A stretch of DNA of 64,000 nt from Haloprofundus salinisoli (GCF_020097815.1 NZ_CP083663.1:2480001-2544000); one strand, 5' to 3'; positions 7,610 to 17,030 are shown, numbered from the stretch's first letter. Translations and numbers: made by a program. Notes: generated from the letters alone by a model not told the origin.

Positions 7610-9365
7610 CGGCGCAGTCGGGGCGTTCTCGCCGGCAGGCGGCGTCGCGACCGTCCTGCAGGCGGACGGCATCGCGGGGACGGCGGGCACGTGGGTGCTC
7701 GTCACGTTCGCGGCGTATCTGCTGATACTGATCGGCATCGGTCTGTACTCCTCCCGGTTCATGGACACCGTCGGTGACTACGTCATCGGCGGTCGCCGCA
7801 TCGGCCCCGTCGTCACGGGCTTTTCGGAGCGCGCCTCCGAGATGAGCGGGTGGCTCACGCTGGGCGTTCCCGGCGACGCCTACTCGACCGGCATCATGGC
7901 CTTCTTTAACGGGCTGGGGATGATTCCGGCCGACCTGTTCGCGTGGGCCGGTATCGCGAAGCGACTCCGCAAGTACACCGAGATCGTCCGCGCGGTCACG
8001 CTACCGACGTTCTTCGAGTACCGCCTCGGCGACGACACCGGGATGGTCAAGGGCGTCTCCTCGGTCGTCCTCATGCTGTTCGAGGGCGGTTACGTCGGCG
8101 CGCAGATCGTCGCCGCCGGGACGCTGTTGGAGGTGCTCACCGGCGTCGACACCGTCGTCGGCATCCTCGTCGGCGGCGTCATCGTCATCGGCTACACGTT
8201 CCTCGGCGGCTACTTCGCCGTCGCGTGGTCCGACTACTTCCAGGGCGCTATCATCCTCATCGCGTTCATCATCCTCCCGGCCATCGCGTTCGTCAACTAC
8301 GGGCTCCCGTTCGAGGCGGTCGCCGAGACCGCGGGCTCGTCGTACACCAGCATCACCGCCGGGCTGACCGGCTGGGCGGCGCTGTTCGGCATCATCAGCT
8401 ATGCCGCCATCGGGCTGGGCGTCCCCGGCAACCCGCACATCATGGTGCGGTTCATGGGTATCGACCGCGTGAAGAACGTCCGGACCGCGGCACTCGTCGC
8501 GCAGCTGTTCATGTTCGTCGCCTACATCGGCGCGGCGCTGGTCGGCCTCTACGCGCTCGCCGTCTTCGGACAGGGCGGCGTCGCCGACATCGACAATGCG
8601 ATGCCGCGGCTCACGCTCGAACTCCTGCCCGGCGTCGTCGCCGGCATCGTCCTCGCGGCCGCGCTCGCGGCGATGATGTCGAGCGCCGACTCCCAGCTGC
8701 TCGTCGCGACCAGCGCCGTCGTCGAGGACGTCTACCACGGCTTCTTCAACGAGGACGCCACCGAGGAGCAGCTGGTTCGGTACTCCCGCGTCGTCACCTT
8801 CGTGCTCGGCGGCGCGAGCGTCGCGTTCGCGTTCGCCGCCTCCGGGACGCCCATCTACACGCTCGTACTCGACTACGCGTGGGGCGGGTTGGGCGCGGCC
8901 ATCGGGCCGACGGTCATCGCCGCGCTGTGGTGGAAGCGCGTCACCGCCGAGGGCTCCGTCGCCAGCATGGTCGTTGGGACGGTGACGATGGTCACCTGGA
9001 CACAGCTGTCGACCATCCTCGGGATGCTGAACGCGATGCCCTCGGAGTCCTCGGAGTTCCTCTACGGTCTCGTCGGCGTCTACGGGCTGTTCCCGGCGTT
9101 CGTCCTCTCGTCGCTCACGCTGGTCGTCGTCTCGCTTCTCACTCGACCGCCCGAGGGCGTCGAGGACGACTTCGACGTGTTCGAGAAACCGCTGTCGGCG
9201 GTCGTCTCCGAGCGCCAGCGCGGCGGGACGCCCGACTACGTGACCGACGGCGGCCGCGACCGGCCGAAAGCCGTCACCGAAGCCGACAACATCCGTGCGC
9301 ACGTCGCCGCGTCGGAGTACTGGCGCGACGGCGACGGTGCGGCCGACGAGAGTCGGGAGGCGTGA
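7599..9365 (+). CDS. putP: Sodium:solute symporter, PutP (proline) type
   Basis: This 588-residue protein of the SSS family has about 13 predicted membrane helices. PutP-like landmarks include GDYVIGGRRIGPVVTGFSER, ASEMSGWLTLGVPGDAY, the FEYRLGDDTGMVKG segment, and MMSSADSQLLVATSAVVEDVY, which carries the Na+-site serines. Proline is the best-guess substrate, taken up as nutrient or osmolyte. The GTG start overlaps the small upstream membrane protein gene. The first 30 residues are weakly constrained, so a slightly later start is possible. The C-terminal 60 residues are acidic and cytosolic. Confidence 0.9.
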   Translation: MRADGAVGAFSPAGGVATVLQADGIAGTAGTWVLVTFAAYLLILIGIGLYSSRFMDTVGDYVIGGRRIGPVVTGFSERASEMSGWLTLGVPGDAYSTGIMAFFNGLGMIPADLFAWAGIAKRLRKYTEIVRAVTLPTFFEYRLGDDTGMVKGVSSVVLMLFEGGYVGAQIVAAGTLLEVLTGVDTVVGILVGGVIVIGYTFLGGYFAVAWSDYFQGAIILIAFIILPAIAFVNYGLPFEAVAETAGSSYTSITAGLTGWAALFGIISYAAIGLGVPGNPHIMVRFMGIDRVKNVRTAALVAQLFMFVAYIGAALVGLYALAVFGQGGVADIDNAMPRLTLELLPGVVAGIVLAAALAAMMSSADSQLLVATSAVVEDVYHGFFNEDATEEQLVRYSRVVTFVLGGASVAFAFAASGTPIYTLVLDYAWGGLGAAIGPTVIAALWWKRVTAEGSVASMVVGTVTMVTWTQLSTILGMLNAMPSESSEFLYGLVGVYGLFPAFVLSSLTLVVVSLLTRPPEGVEDDFDVFEKPLSAVVSERQRGGTPDYVTDGGRDRPKAVTEADNIRAHVAASEYWRDGDGAADESREA

Positions 9366-9366
9366 G

Positions 9367-9915
9367 ATGGTCGACGTCGCGGCCGCGCCGGACGACCCCG
9401 TCGCCGGGGGAGGGGACGAAGGGACGGCGAAGCAGGACGGCCCTCTCGACGGGCGACGCGAGCGCGTCGACCTGCCGGTCGTCGCGCCGGCGATCTCCAG
9501 GACATCGGTCGAGTCGGACGGGCGGGTCGGTGCCGTCGCTTACCCGTACCGCGTCTACGAGGCGCGCGTCACGATGGCGCGACCCCTCCTCGGCGACCGA
9601 ATCGCGACGGTGACCGCGAGCGTCGACCGCTCGCGGCGGGTGGCGCTCCGCGCCGACGAGTTCCCCGAGGTGGAGACCCGGACGGTGGCCGACGTCCTCG
9701 TGCTCCCCTCGGAACTCGGCCCGTCCGACTGCGACGAGAAGGCGCGCGAGGCCGCGTTCAAGTGGACGCTCCGCAAGTTCTCGCTCACTCGCGCGCCCGA
9801 CATCGAGTTCGAACGCGCCGTCGACGCCTACAAACTGTTCTGGCTCGCCGAGCGCGACGGCGGCGACGTCCTCGTCGACAGCGTTCGCGGCACCGAGCGT
9901 CCGCTGGAGTCGTAA
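9367..9915 (+). CDS. Conserved haloarchaeal protein of unknown function
   Basis: This 182-residue soluble protein starts 1 base after the symporter stop and is likely part of its operon. There is a disordered N-terminus (about 40 residues), then a beta-rich middle (AYPYRVYEARVTMARPLLGDR) and a helical C-terminal part (DCDEKAREAAFKWTLRKFSL). I do not recognise a domain. Its position suggests a role linked to the symporter, but nothing in the sequence proves that. ATG 9367 is chosen because the upstream part of the frame lies inside the symporter gene. Confidence 0.7.
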   Translation: MVDVAAAPDDPVAGGGDEGTAKQDGPLDGRRERVDLPVVAPAISRTSVESDGRVGAVAYPYRVYEARVTMARPLLGDRIATVTASVDRSRRVALRADEFPEVETRTVADVLVLPSELGPSDCDEKAREAAFKWTLRKFSLTRAPDIEFERAVDAYKLFWLAERDGGDVLVDSVRGTERPLES

Positions 9916-9961
9916 CGTCGCGGCGGGCGAAACAGGTCGCCGACGGAGTGGTCGCGGACAC

Positions 9962-10558
9962 TCAGCGGTTCGATTCCCGGCGTCGCTCGTGGCGGGTGAC
10001 GACCCATCGGACGCCCTCGCGGACGAACGTCCGCGCGCCGAACTCCGGGGGCGTCGGCTCCCAGTCGACGACCCACTCGCCGCTCGCGCCTTTTCTCACG
10101 GGGACCTCGGTTCCCAGGAACGCCGAGAGGTCCCCCGGGGGGACGTCGTATCCCCGGAGGACCGCTTCGAGTCGCGAGCGTCCGTCGAGTCGTTCCGGAA
10201 GCGGGAACCACTCGCTGACGACGGGACAGCGGGGCGTCGGTATCGCTACGTCGATGCGGACGCCGTCGACGGGGTCTCTGGCGTACGCCGCCGGACCGCG
10301 TCCGGGCCGGCGTCGTTCCGGTTCGACGGCGCGGACGACGCCGGCGTCGACGTAGCGTTCGAGCGCGAGCGATTCGAGGTGACGCTCCACGTCGCCGAGC
10401 GTTCGTTCGTCGGGGACGACCGTGGCCGTTCTCGCGGTGAGTGCGCTCGCGACCCGCGCGAGCAGCAGCGCGCCGGTCAGGACCACGAAGAGGTAGCCGA
10501 CGATAACGACGAGCAGGAGTATCGCGAAGAGGACGAACAGTTGTGAGATATCGACCAT
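9962..10558 (-). CDS. Membrane-anchored haloarchaeal protein of unknown function
   Basis: This 198-residue protein has one long N-terminal hydrophobic stretch (LFVLFAILLLVVIVGYLFVV, residues about 7-26), possibly a hairpin with the next 15 residues. The rest is a soluble region with several Arg/Pro-rich loops. No catalytic motif is recognised. It is convergent with the preceding operon, 46 bases away. The ATG at 10558 puts the hydrophobic helix at the N-terminus, which supports that start. Confidence 0.68.
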   Translation of the reverse strand: MVDISQLFVLFAILLLVVIVGYLFVVLTGALLLARVASALTARTATVVPDERTLGDVERHLESLALERYVDAGVVRAVEPERRRPGRGPAAYARDPVDGVRIDVAIPTPRCPVVSEWFPLPERLDGRSRLEAVLRGYDVPPGDLSAFLGTEVPVRKGASGEWVVDWEPTPPEFGARTFVREGVRWVVTRHERRRESNR

Positions 10559-10754
10559 GGCTGACCTTCCGGCGGCGGTGAGGTGCCGCCGATTCAGGCT
10601 GAGAGAAGATGGCCGTGCGCATATCGCTTTGCGCGCCGCGATTGAAACCTCTCGTATGCTGGAGACTCAGGTGCCCGAGACGGACAGCATCGAATAGAAA
10701 CGAAGAGAGCGCGGCAGTCGCTCGCCGGTCGGAAAGCGAGAGAAAACGCGGAGA

Positions 10755-11234
10755 TTAGTGGTCTTCGTCTTCGTAGAGCCACTGCTCGTCGACGCGCTCG
10801 TAGTCGAGCAGTTCCTCGTCGTCGAAGAACAGGCTGATTTCGCGCTCGTTCGCGCCCTCGTCCTCGTGGTCGGAGCCGTGGATGACGTTCCGGCCGAGGT
10901 CGAGACCGAAGTCGCCCCGGATGGTGCCCGGCGCGGAGTCGGCGGGGTCGGTCTCGCCCATCATGCGGCGGACCTGACGGGTCGCGTCCGCGCCCTCCCA
11001 GACCATCGCGAAGACGGGTCCGGAGGTGATGAACTCGACGAGGCCGTCGAAGAACGGCTTGCCCTCGTGCTCGCCGTAGTGCTCGTGGGCGAGGTCCTCG
11101 TCGATCTGCATGAACTTCGCCGCGGCGAGTTTCAGACCGCGGTCTTCGAATCGGGAGACGATGTCGCCGATGAGGCCGCGCTGGACGCCGTCGGGCTTGA
11201 CCATCACGAACGTGCGCTCGTTGTGGTGGCTCAT
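10755..11234 (-). CDS. ndk: Nucleoside diphosphate kinase
   Basis: This 159-residue enzyme transfers the gamma-phosphate between nucleoside triphosphates and diphosphates. It shows [19 protein letters not shown] at the N-terminus and the catalytic histidine in [19 protein letters not shown]. Length is slightly above the usual 140-150 because of an acidic C-terminal tail ([15 protein letters not shown]), typical of haloarchaeal Ndk. The start ATG overlaps the rpl24e stop by one base. It is the last gene of the L7Ae-S28e-L24e-Ndk operon, a conserved archaeal arrangement. Confidence 0.96.
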   Translation of the reverse strand: MSHHNERTFVMVKPDGVQRGLIGDIVSRFEDRGLKLAAAKFMQIDEDLAHEHYGEHEGKPFFDGLVEFITSGPVFAMVWEGADATRQVRRMMGETDPADSAPGTIRGDFGLDLGRNVIHGSDHEDEGANEREISLFFDDEELLDYERVDEQWLYEDEDH

Positions 11235-11428
11235 TACTCGGAGCCTCCCGTCGGCGCACCGCCCGCTTCGGTCCACTCGAGGTCGCGAGATTCGCGGCCG
11301 AGGTCGGCGTTCTTCTCGCACTTCGAGGAGCAGTAGTGGATGACGGTTCCGTCGGTGCGGACGAACATCGTGCCCGTTCCGGGTTCGATGTTCGCGCCGC
11401 AGTAGTCGCAGTCTCGGTTCTGTGGCAT
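11234..11428 (-). CDS. rpl24e: 50S ribosomal protein L24e
   Basis: This 64-residue zinc-ribbon ribosomal protein has CDYCG near the N-terminus and CSSKC about 25 residues later, forming the four-cysteine zinc site. The middle has [16 protein letters not shown], characteristic of L24e. It is part of the large subunit. The gene lies 4 bases after S28e, and its stop shares a base with the ndk start codon. Confidence 0.95.
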   Translation of the reverse strand: MPQNRDCDYCGANIEPGTGTMFVRTDGTVIHYCSSKCEKNADLGRESRDLEWTEAGGAPTGGSE

Positions 11429-11432
11429 TGGC

Positions 11433-11657
11433 TTACTGGCCTCCGATGGAGTCCGCGTCACGCTGGGTCTCGCGGAGCTGGAGCACGTCGCCCTCTCGGA
11501 CGGGACCCAACACGTTGCGCGTGATGATGCGGCCCTGGTTCGAGCCTTCGCGGATGCGGCATTTGACCTGCATGGCCTCGCCGTGCATCCCGGTCTTGCC
11601 AACGATCTCGATGACCTCAGCCGAGGTCGAGTCGTTGGTACTCTCTTCTGCGCTCAT
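11433..11657 (-). CDS. rps28e: 30S ribosomal protein S28e
   Basis: This 74-residue small-subunit protein has an OB-fold. It contains the family motif [20 protein letters not shown] and ends with [14 protein letters not shown], matching the invariant C-terminal LRETEREA region. It is the second gene of the operon, 6 bases after L7Ae. Length is normal and the N-terminal 12 residues are a flexible acidic extension. Confidence 0.96.
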   Translation of the reverse strand: MSAEESTNDSTSAEVIEIVGKTGMHGEAMQVKCRIREGSNQGRIITRNVLGPVREGDVLQLRETQRDADSIGGQ

Positions 11658-11663
11658 GGTCGC

Positions 11664-12026
11664 TTACTGCAGGTCCTCGACCTTCGAGGCGATGTCTTCG
11701 ACGTCCTCGTCGGCCTCGCCGGCGTCGACGATGGCGGCAGCGGCGCTGCCGACTTCGAGACCGGCCGCGTGGCCGATGTCGTCCTGCGTCTCGACGAAGA
11801 TGTAGGCGATGCCCTTCTCCTCGGCGAGGTCGGGCAGGTGCATGACGATCTCCTCGGGGGAGACGTCTTCGGCGACGTACACGAGGTCGGCGTTACCGCG
11901 CTCGATTGCTTTGGTCGTCTCGTTGGTTCCCTTCTTTACCGTTCCGGTGTCTCGGGCGACCTCGAGCGCTTCGAGAGCGCGCTCGGCGAGGTCGGCCGGG
12001 ACTTCGTAATCGACGTAAACTGGCAT
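11664..12026 (-). CDS. rpl7ae: Ribosomal protein L7Ae, kink-turn RNA-binding protein
   Basis: This 120-residue protein belongs to the L7Ae/L30e family and binds kink-turns in 23S rRNA, C/D and H/ACA guide RNAs and RNase P RNA. It has [19 protein letters not shown] with the RNA-contacting NE pair, then [14 protein letters not shown]. The ATG at 12026 is set by a perfect Shine-Dalgarno sequence 7 bases upstream, which is unusual for haloarchaea. It is the promoter-proximal gene of the operon. The leader is structured and may allow autoregulation. Confidence 0.97.
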   Translation of the reverse strand: MPVYVDYEVPADLAERALEALEVARDTGTVKKGTNETTKAIERGNADLVYVAEDVSPEEIVMHLPDLAEEKGIAYIFVETQDDIGHAAGLEVGSAAAAIVDAGEADEDVEDIASKVEDLQ

Positions 12027-12033
12027 TGGTTGT

Positions 12034-12042
12034 TCACCTCCC
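12034..12042 (-). promoter_or_regulatory. Strong Shine-Dalgarno sequence of rpl7ae
   Basis: On the minus strand GGGAGGTGA stands 7 bases before the ATG and complements the 3' end of 16S rRNA. Most haloarchaeal genes nearby are leaderless or lack such a site. Confidence 0.8.
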
Positions 12043-12057
12043 TGTTCGTAGGCTCGC

Positions 12058-12117
12058 GCCCCACACCAGATGGTCGGTCCCTGATGGCGTGGGGCATCAT
12101 CAACCTCGAACAGGTTG
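12058..12117 (-). promoter_or_regulatory. Structured 5' leader of the L7Ae operon (two hairpins)
   Basis: Read on the minus strand, a first hairpin AACCT-GTTCG-AGGTT (12116-12102) is followed by TGATGATG. A second, longer hairpin has arms at 12085-12095 and 12058-12068 (11 bases with one mismatch). A TATA-like CTTTTATG at 12141-12148 places the transcript start near 12117, so both hairpins would be in the leader. L7Ae autoregulation through a kink-turn in its own leader is known in other archaea. A proper kink-turn is not proven here. Confidence 0.5.
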
Positions 12118-12304
12118 TACACATCTGTAACGGAGCGCCCCATAAAAGCGCTTTCAAAGCGTACAGGGCGTGGTACGCCGGCGCATGGCGATTTTCAGAA
12201 GCGAGAGAGCAATTGATTTGACAGAAACGGTGCGGTGACGAATCGGTCTAAACCACCGCCGCATAGACGAAATCACCATTACCCGGAAGCGACCAGTACG
12301 GACG

Positions 12305-14578
12305 ATGGACGTGGCCGCCCTCGCCGACCGCCTCCGCGACGAGGCCGAGCGTGCGAACGAACGCCGACTGCTCGTGCTCGCCGGCGACCGCGACGCCGGC
12401 ATCGACGCCGCCTACACCGCGCTCGACGCCGCCGGTATCCCCGACGACGACGTGACCATCGTCACCTCGCGCGAGGGCTTTCGCTTCGAGCGTTACGCGC
12501 CGACCCACGCGTCGAACCTCCTCGGCCGGACGCGGAAGGCGGTCGTGCTCGACGCTCACGAGAAGTTCTCGCCGAACGCGCTCGGGCAGGTCGTCGGCGC
12601 GGTCGACGGCGGCGGCCTGCTCGTGCTCCTGACGCCGCCGCTCGACGAGTGGCCCGACCGCCGCGAGTGGTTCGACGACCACCTCTCGGTGCCGCCGTTC
12701 GACGCCGACGACGTGGGAGTTCGGTTCAGGCGGCGACTCGTCGGGACGCTCTCGGAACATCCGGGCGTCGCGGTCGTCGACGTCGATTCCGGGACCGTAG
12801 AGCGCGACGGTCTCACGGACCCGTGGCCCGCTCGCCCCCACGACTCACCGGTCAGACCGGCGAACGCGACGTTTCCCGAGGCGGTGTACGACGCGTGTCT
12901 CACCGGCGACCAGGCGGAAACTGTCCGCGCGCTCGAGGTACTCCGCGACCCAGGCCACGCCGTCGTCGTCGAAGCCGACCGCGGACGCGGCAAGTCGAGT
13001 GCCGCGGGTATCGCCGCGGGTGCGCTCGCCGCAGCGGGTAAAGACGTACTCGTCACCGCGCCGGCGTTCCGGAGCGCCCGCGAGGTGTTCGTTCGTGCCG
13101 CCGCAGTCGTCGACGCGCTCGACTGCCGCGCCGACGACGGGGACCGGAGCGGGGAGAACCGCGTCGAGACCACGACCGGGGGCCGGGTTCGGTTCGCCGC
13201 CCCCGTCGACGCCGCCGAGGTACTCGGCGGAGGAGAGGACGCAGACAGCCCCGACGTGGTACTCGTCGACGAGGCGGCGGCGCTTCCGGTTCGCCTGCTC
13301 TCGAACTTTCTCGACGCGGCCGCGGTCGGCTTCTTTACGACCGTACGCGGCTACGAGGGCGCGGGTCGAGGGTTCTCCGTTCGGTTCCGCGACCGACTCG
13401 ACGAGAGCGAGTCCGAGGTTTCGAACGGGACGCTCGCGGAGCCGATTCGCTACGCGCCGGGCGACCCGCTCGAAATCTGGGCGTTTCGGGCGCTGTTGCT
13501 CGACGCGCGCCCGCCGGTCGACCAACTCGTCGAAGATGCGACGCCCGACTCGGTCGAGTACCGCGCGTTCGACGCCGACGACCTGCTCGCCGACGAGCAC
13601 CTCCTTCGAGAGCTGTTCGGCCTGCTCGTGCTCGCGCACTACCGCACCGAGCCGAACGACCTCGCCCGGATACTCGACGCGCCGAACCTCTCGGTCCGGG
13701 CGCTGCTGCACGACGGGCGCGTCGTCTCCGTCGCGCTGTTGGCGCGCGAGGGTGGGCTCTCCGACTCGACGCGGCGGCGGATGTACGAGGGTCAGCGCGT
13801 CGCGGGGAACATGATTCCCGACGTGCTGACGAGTCAACTCCGAGACGAGGGGGCGGCAGTGCCGGTCGGCTACCGCGTGCTCCGCATCGCGACCCACCAC
13901 GCCGCTCGGTCTCGCGGACTCGGCTCTCGGCTGCTCGCCGAGGTGCGAGACGAGTTCGGAGAACGGGTCGACTGGCTCGGCGTTGGCTACGGCGCGACGC
14001 CCGAGTTACTCTCCTTCTGGCGCGAAAACGGCTATCGGACGGTCCACCTCTCGACGACGCGAAACGACACCAGCGGCGAGTACTCGGCGGTCATGCTGAA
14101 CCCGCTGTCGGAGTCCGGCCGCGCGCTCGCCGAGCGACACTCGCGGTGGTTCCGCGAGCGCGCGATCGGCGTTCTCTCGGACCCGCTCGGAGACGCCGAC
14201 GCCGACGTCGTCCGGGCGACGCTGCGAGCGACCGACGCGGGACCCGACCCGACGTTCTCGGCGCACGAGTGGCGCGTCGTCGTCGGTGCGTCGTACGGCC
14301 CCGGTCTCTACGTCGCCGCCCCCGAGGCGTTCCGGCGGCTCGCGCTGGCACACCTCGTCGACGGGGGTGCGGACCTCTCGCCCCGCGAGGAACGCCTGCT
14401 CGTTCGGAAAGCGCTCCAGGCTCGGTCCTGGGGCACTGTCGCCGACGAACTCGACTACGTCTCGACGGGTCAGTGCATGCGGGCGCTCGGAGCGGCGTTT
14501 CGACCGCTCGTCGACCGCTACGGCGCGGGAGAGTCGGTCGTCGCCGAGGAGCGAGAACGGTTCTCCGACAGCTCCTGA
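12305..14578 (+). CDS. tmcA: tRNA(Met) cytidine acetyltransferase TmcA
   Basis: This 757-residue enzyme acetylates cytidine (ac4C) in RNA, classically at the elongator tRNA-Met wobble position and, in archaea, at many rRNA sites. Domain order: an N-terminal TmcA_N domain, an RNA-helicase core with Walker A ADRGRGKSS at about 223-231 and VLVDEAAALP as Walker B, a GNAT acetyltransferase domain with ATHHAARSRGLGSRLL near residue 528, and a C-terminal tRNA-binding region. Length is normal for archaeal TmcA. It begins about 280 bases from the L7Ae operon, on the opposite strand. Confidence 0.94.
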   Translation: MDVAALADRLRDEAERANERRLLVLAGDRDAGIDAAYTALDAAGIPDDDVTIVTSREGFRFERYAPTHASNLLGRTRKAVVLDAHEKFSPNALGQVVGAVDGGGLLVLLTPPLDEWPDRREWFDDHLSVPPFDADDVGVRFRRRLVGTLSEHPGVAVVDVDSGTVERDGLTDPWPARPHDSPVRPANATFPEAVYDACLTGDQAETVRALEVLRDPGHAVVVEADRGRGKSSAAGIAAGALAAAGKDVLVTAPAFRSAREVFVRAAAVVDALDCRADDGDRSGENRVETTTGGRVRFAAPVDAAEVLGGGEDADSPDVVLVDEAAALPVRLLSNFLDAAAVGFFTTVRGYEGAGRGFSVRFRDRLDESESEVSNGTLAEPIRYAPGDPLEIWAFRALLLDARPPVDQLVEDATPDSVEYRAFDADDLLADEHLLRELFGLLVLAHYRTEPNDLARILDAPNLSVRALLHDGRVVSVALLAREGGLSDSTRRRMYEGQRVAGNMIPDVLTSQLRDEGAAVPVGYRVLRIATHHAARSRGLGSRLLAEVRDEFGERVDWLGVGYGATPELLSFWRENGYRTVHLSTTRNDTSGEYSAVMLNPLSESGRALAERHSRWFRERAIGVLSDPLGDADADVVRATLRATDAGPDPTFSAHEWRVVVGASYGPGLYVAAPEAFRRLALAHLVDGGADLSPREERLLVRKALQARSWGTVADELDYVSTGQCMRALGAAFRPLVDRYGAGESVVAEERERFSDSS

Positions 14579-14615
14579 GCGGTACGCCGAAGAGGGACGC
14601 CCGCGTACGGTGACT

Positions 14616-15098
14616 ATGGTGGAACCTCTCGGCTGGATCGCGCTCGCGCTGTTGGTTCTCGGCGTCGTCGGCAGCGTCGCGCCGTTGCTCCCCGGCGCAC
14701 TCACGTCGCTCGCAGGTGTGTATCTCTACTGGTGGTCGACGGACTTCGGCGAACCCGGGGCGTTGGCCGTCGCCGGTCTCACGCTCGTCGGACTCACTGC
14801 CGTCGTACTCGACTACTTCGCCGGACCCATCGCCGCCAAATACGGCGGCGCGTCGACGGCGACGACGCTCGTCGCGGCCGCCGTCGGCTTTCTCGCGTTC
14901 TTCGTCGCCGGGCCGCCCGGAATCATCCTCGGCGTCGCCGGAACCGTCTTCGCGCTCGAATTCTACCGCAACCAGGACGCGAACGCGAGTTTCAAGACGG
15001 CGCTGTTTGCGACGGTCGGCGTGTTGGCCTCGGCGGCCATACAGGTCGTGTTGACGCTTTTGATGCTCGTCGCGTTCGTCCTCGTCGTGTTTCTCTGA
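14616..15098 (+). CDS. DUF456 family integral membrane protein
   Basis: This 160-residue protein is almost entirely hydrophobic, with four to five membrane segments. DUF456 features include LGVVGSVAPLLPGALTSLAG near the N-terminus, the LDYFAGPIAAKYGGAS loop and GPPGIILG. The family has glycine-zipper motifs and no assigned function. It lies 37 bases after tmcA, but cotranscription is not certain. The ATG at 14616 gives the complete first helix. Confidence 0.85.
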   Translation: MVEPLGWIALALLVLGVVGSVAPLLPGALTSLAGVYLYWWSTDFGEPGALAVAGLTLVGLTAVVLDYFAGPIAAKYGGASTATTLVAAAVGFLAFFVAGPPGIILGVAGTVFALEFYRNQDANASFKTALFATVGVLASAAIQVVLTLLMLVAFVLVVFL

Positions 15099-15272
15099 CG
15101 ACCGTTCCGGCCGAGCGTTCAAATACGAAAACGGGGCCACCGACTGGTGTGAGCTACCCATCGCCCCGGGCCGTTCCGCGGTTGTGCGACACAGCGTCCC
15201 GGAGTCGGCGAATCGAATCCGGTCGTGTCGCCTGCTCGCTCTCGTCTCTCTGTTTCGAGATCGGAGTGCTCC

Positions 15273-17030
15273 TCAGTCGTGGCTGAAGTACGCTACGGCC
15301 TCATCGTCGGCCTGTGAGTCGACGCGAGCGAAGCCGACGCGCTCGAACTGCACCACGTCGTCGACGGCCGCGTCGCCGAAGTCCGGTTCGGCGTGGCCCG
15401 TCACGTCGCCGTCCATCGTCCGCATCGTCACTGAGACGTTCTCCTCGGCCGGAGTCCAGTGAATCACGTCGACGCCCTCGTCGCGCACCACGTCGATGTC
15501 GTCGCCGACGTATTCGAGCGCGCTGCCCTCGGAGCGGACGCAACCGTAGCCTTTCAGCCAGACGCGCTCGCCGTCGTCGGGAAGGTCCGCTTCCTCGACG
15601 AGCACCGCGTCTCCGACCGGGACGGTGCGTCTGCCGCGGTCCTCGTGGTCGGGGTGAAGCGGCGGGTGACCCGCGTCGGGACCGCCCGAGAGCGGGAGTT
15701 CGACGGCGGGACCGACCTCGGGCGCATTGTCGGTCGTCGGCTCGACCCCGTCGCGGACCAAGAAATATCTGGGAGCTTCGTCGTCGACGAGCGCCCGGTT
15801 GTTCGCGTAGACGGTGCTCATGGCGAGGTCGACGTTGCTCGTGGAGGTACCGAGACCGACCATCGACTCGACGATGGCCTCGCCGCGGATACCGCGTCGA
15901 CGGAGGCTCTTGATGGTGGGTGCGCGCGGGTCGTCCCACCCGTCGAGTTCGCCCTCCTCGATGAGGCGTTTGATGGTCGAGGTGGACATCTTCACGCCGT
16001 ACTCGTCTATCTGGACGTGGCCCCAGTGGACGACTTCGGGGTACTCCCAGCCGAAGTAGTCGTAGACGAACCGCTGGCGCTTCGCGGAGTCCTGCAGGTC
16101 GATGCCGCGGATGATGTGGGTGACGCCCGTCAGGTGGTCGTCGATGCCGGACTGGAAGTCGAGCATCGGCCAGAGGCGGTACTCCTCGGCCTCCTCGCGG
16201 GGGTGCGGCGTGTCGATGACGCGGAAGGCGACGAAGTCGCGCAGCGCGGGGTTCTTGTGTTCGATGTCGGTCTTCACGCGGAGCACCATCTCCCCGGAGT
16301 TGTACTCGCCGTCGACGAGCGCCTCGAACTCCCGGAGCGTCGTCTCGGGGTCTTTCCCGCGGTGCGGGCACGGTTCACCCGAGTTCTTCAGTTCGGAGAA
16401 CGCCTCGCCCGAGCAGGAACAGGTGTACGCACCACCCTTCTCGATGAGTTCGCGGGCGTGGTCGTAGTAGATGTCGAGGCGGTCCGACGCCCGGAGCACG
16501 TCGTCCGGTTCGAAGCCGAGGTAGTCGACGTCGTCCAAGATGGCGTCGTAGGCGTCGAGCTCCGGTCGCTTCGTCTCGGGGTCGGTGTCGTCGAAGCGGA
16601 CGATGAAGGAGCCGTCGTACAGCGCTTTGTACGTCCCGATGACCGCGGGCATCCGGGCGTGGCCGATGTGCCACGGGCCGTTCGGATTCGGCGCGGCGCG
16701 CATCCGCACCTCGTCGTACGCGTCGACGTTCGGGAGGTCCGGGAGCACCTGCTCGTCTTCCTCGTCTTCGCTGTCGAGGTCTTCGAGCAGGTCGGGCGCG
16801 AGTTCGCCGAGTCGCTCGCGGCGCGTCTCGTGGTCCATCGCGTTAACGTCGGCGACGACACCGCCGACGACGCCCGGGATCTCGCCGCCGTGCGGGCGGA
16901 ACTCGGGGTTCTCACCCATGAGCGGCCCCATCACCGCGCCGACGTCGGCGTCGCTCTCGTACTTCACGGCGTTGAACAGCGCGTGCTTCTCGGCTTCCGC
17001 CTCGACGCGCGCTCGAAGGTCGTCGTCCAT
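15273..17030 (-). CDS. gltX: Glutamate--tRNA ligase (archaeal type)
   Basis: This 585-residue class I aminoacyl-tRNA synthetase has the HIGH-like motif in NPNGPWHIGHAR, the KMSKS-like motif YGVKMSTSTIK, and a cysteine cluster (CSCSGEAF and CPHRG). The C-terminal anticodon-binding part is beta-rich as in GlnRS/archaeal GluRS. In archaea this enzyme is usually non-discriminating and charges tRNA-Gln with Glu for later amidation. The ATG at 17030 fits family length. A TATA-like GTTTTTACC (minus strand, about 17053-17061) sits 25-30 bases upstream. Confidence 0.95.
   Translation of the reverse strand: MDDDLRARVEAEAEKHALFNAVKYESDADVGAVMGPLMGENPEFRPHGGEIPGVVGGVVADVNAMDHETRRERLGELAPDLLEDLDSEDEEDEQVLPDLPNVDAYDEVRMRAAPNPNGPWHIGHARMPAVIGTYKALYDGSFIVRFDDTDPETKRPELDAYDAILDDVDYLGFEPDDVLRASDRLDIYYDHARELIEKGGAYTCSCSGEAFSELKNSGEPCPHRGKDPETTLREFEALVDGEYNSGEMVLRVKTDIEHKNPALRDFVAFRVIDTPHPREEAEEYRLWPMLDFQSGIDDHLTGVTHIIRGIDLQDSAKRQRFVYDYFGWEYPEVVHWGHVQIDEYGVKMSTSTIKRLIEEGELDGWDDPRAPTIKSLRRRGIRGEAIVESMVGLGTSTSNVDLAMSTVYANNRALVDDEAPRYFLVRDGVEPTTDNAPEVGPAVELPLSGGPDAGHPPLHPDHEDRGRRTVPVGDAVLVEEADLPDDGERVWLKGYGCVRSEGSALEYVGDDIDVVRDEGVDVIHWTPAEENVSVTMRTMDGDVTGHAEPDFGDAAVDDVVQFERVGFARVDSQADDEAVAYFSHD

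Noticed and set aside
12058-12116. Definite kink-turn in the L7Ae leader
   Set aside because: Hairpins and a box C-like TGATGATG are visible, but I could not place the paired GA-AG core, so it is reported only as a candidate.
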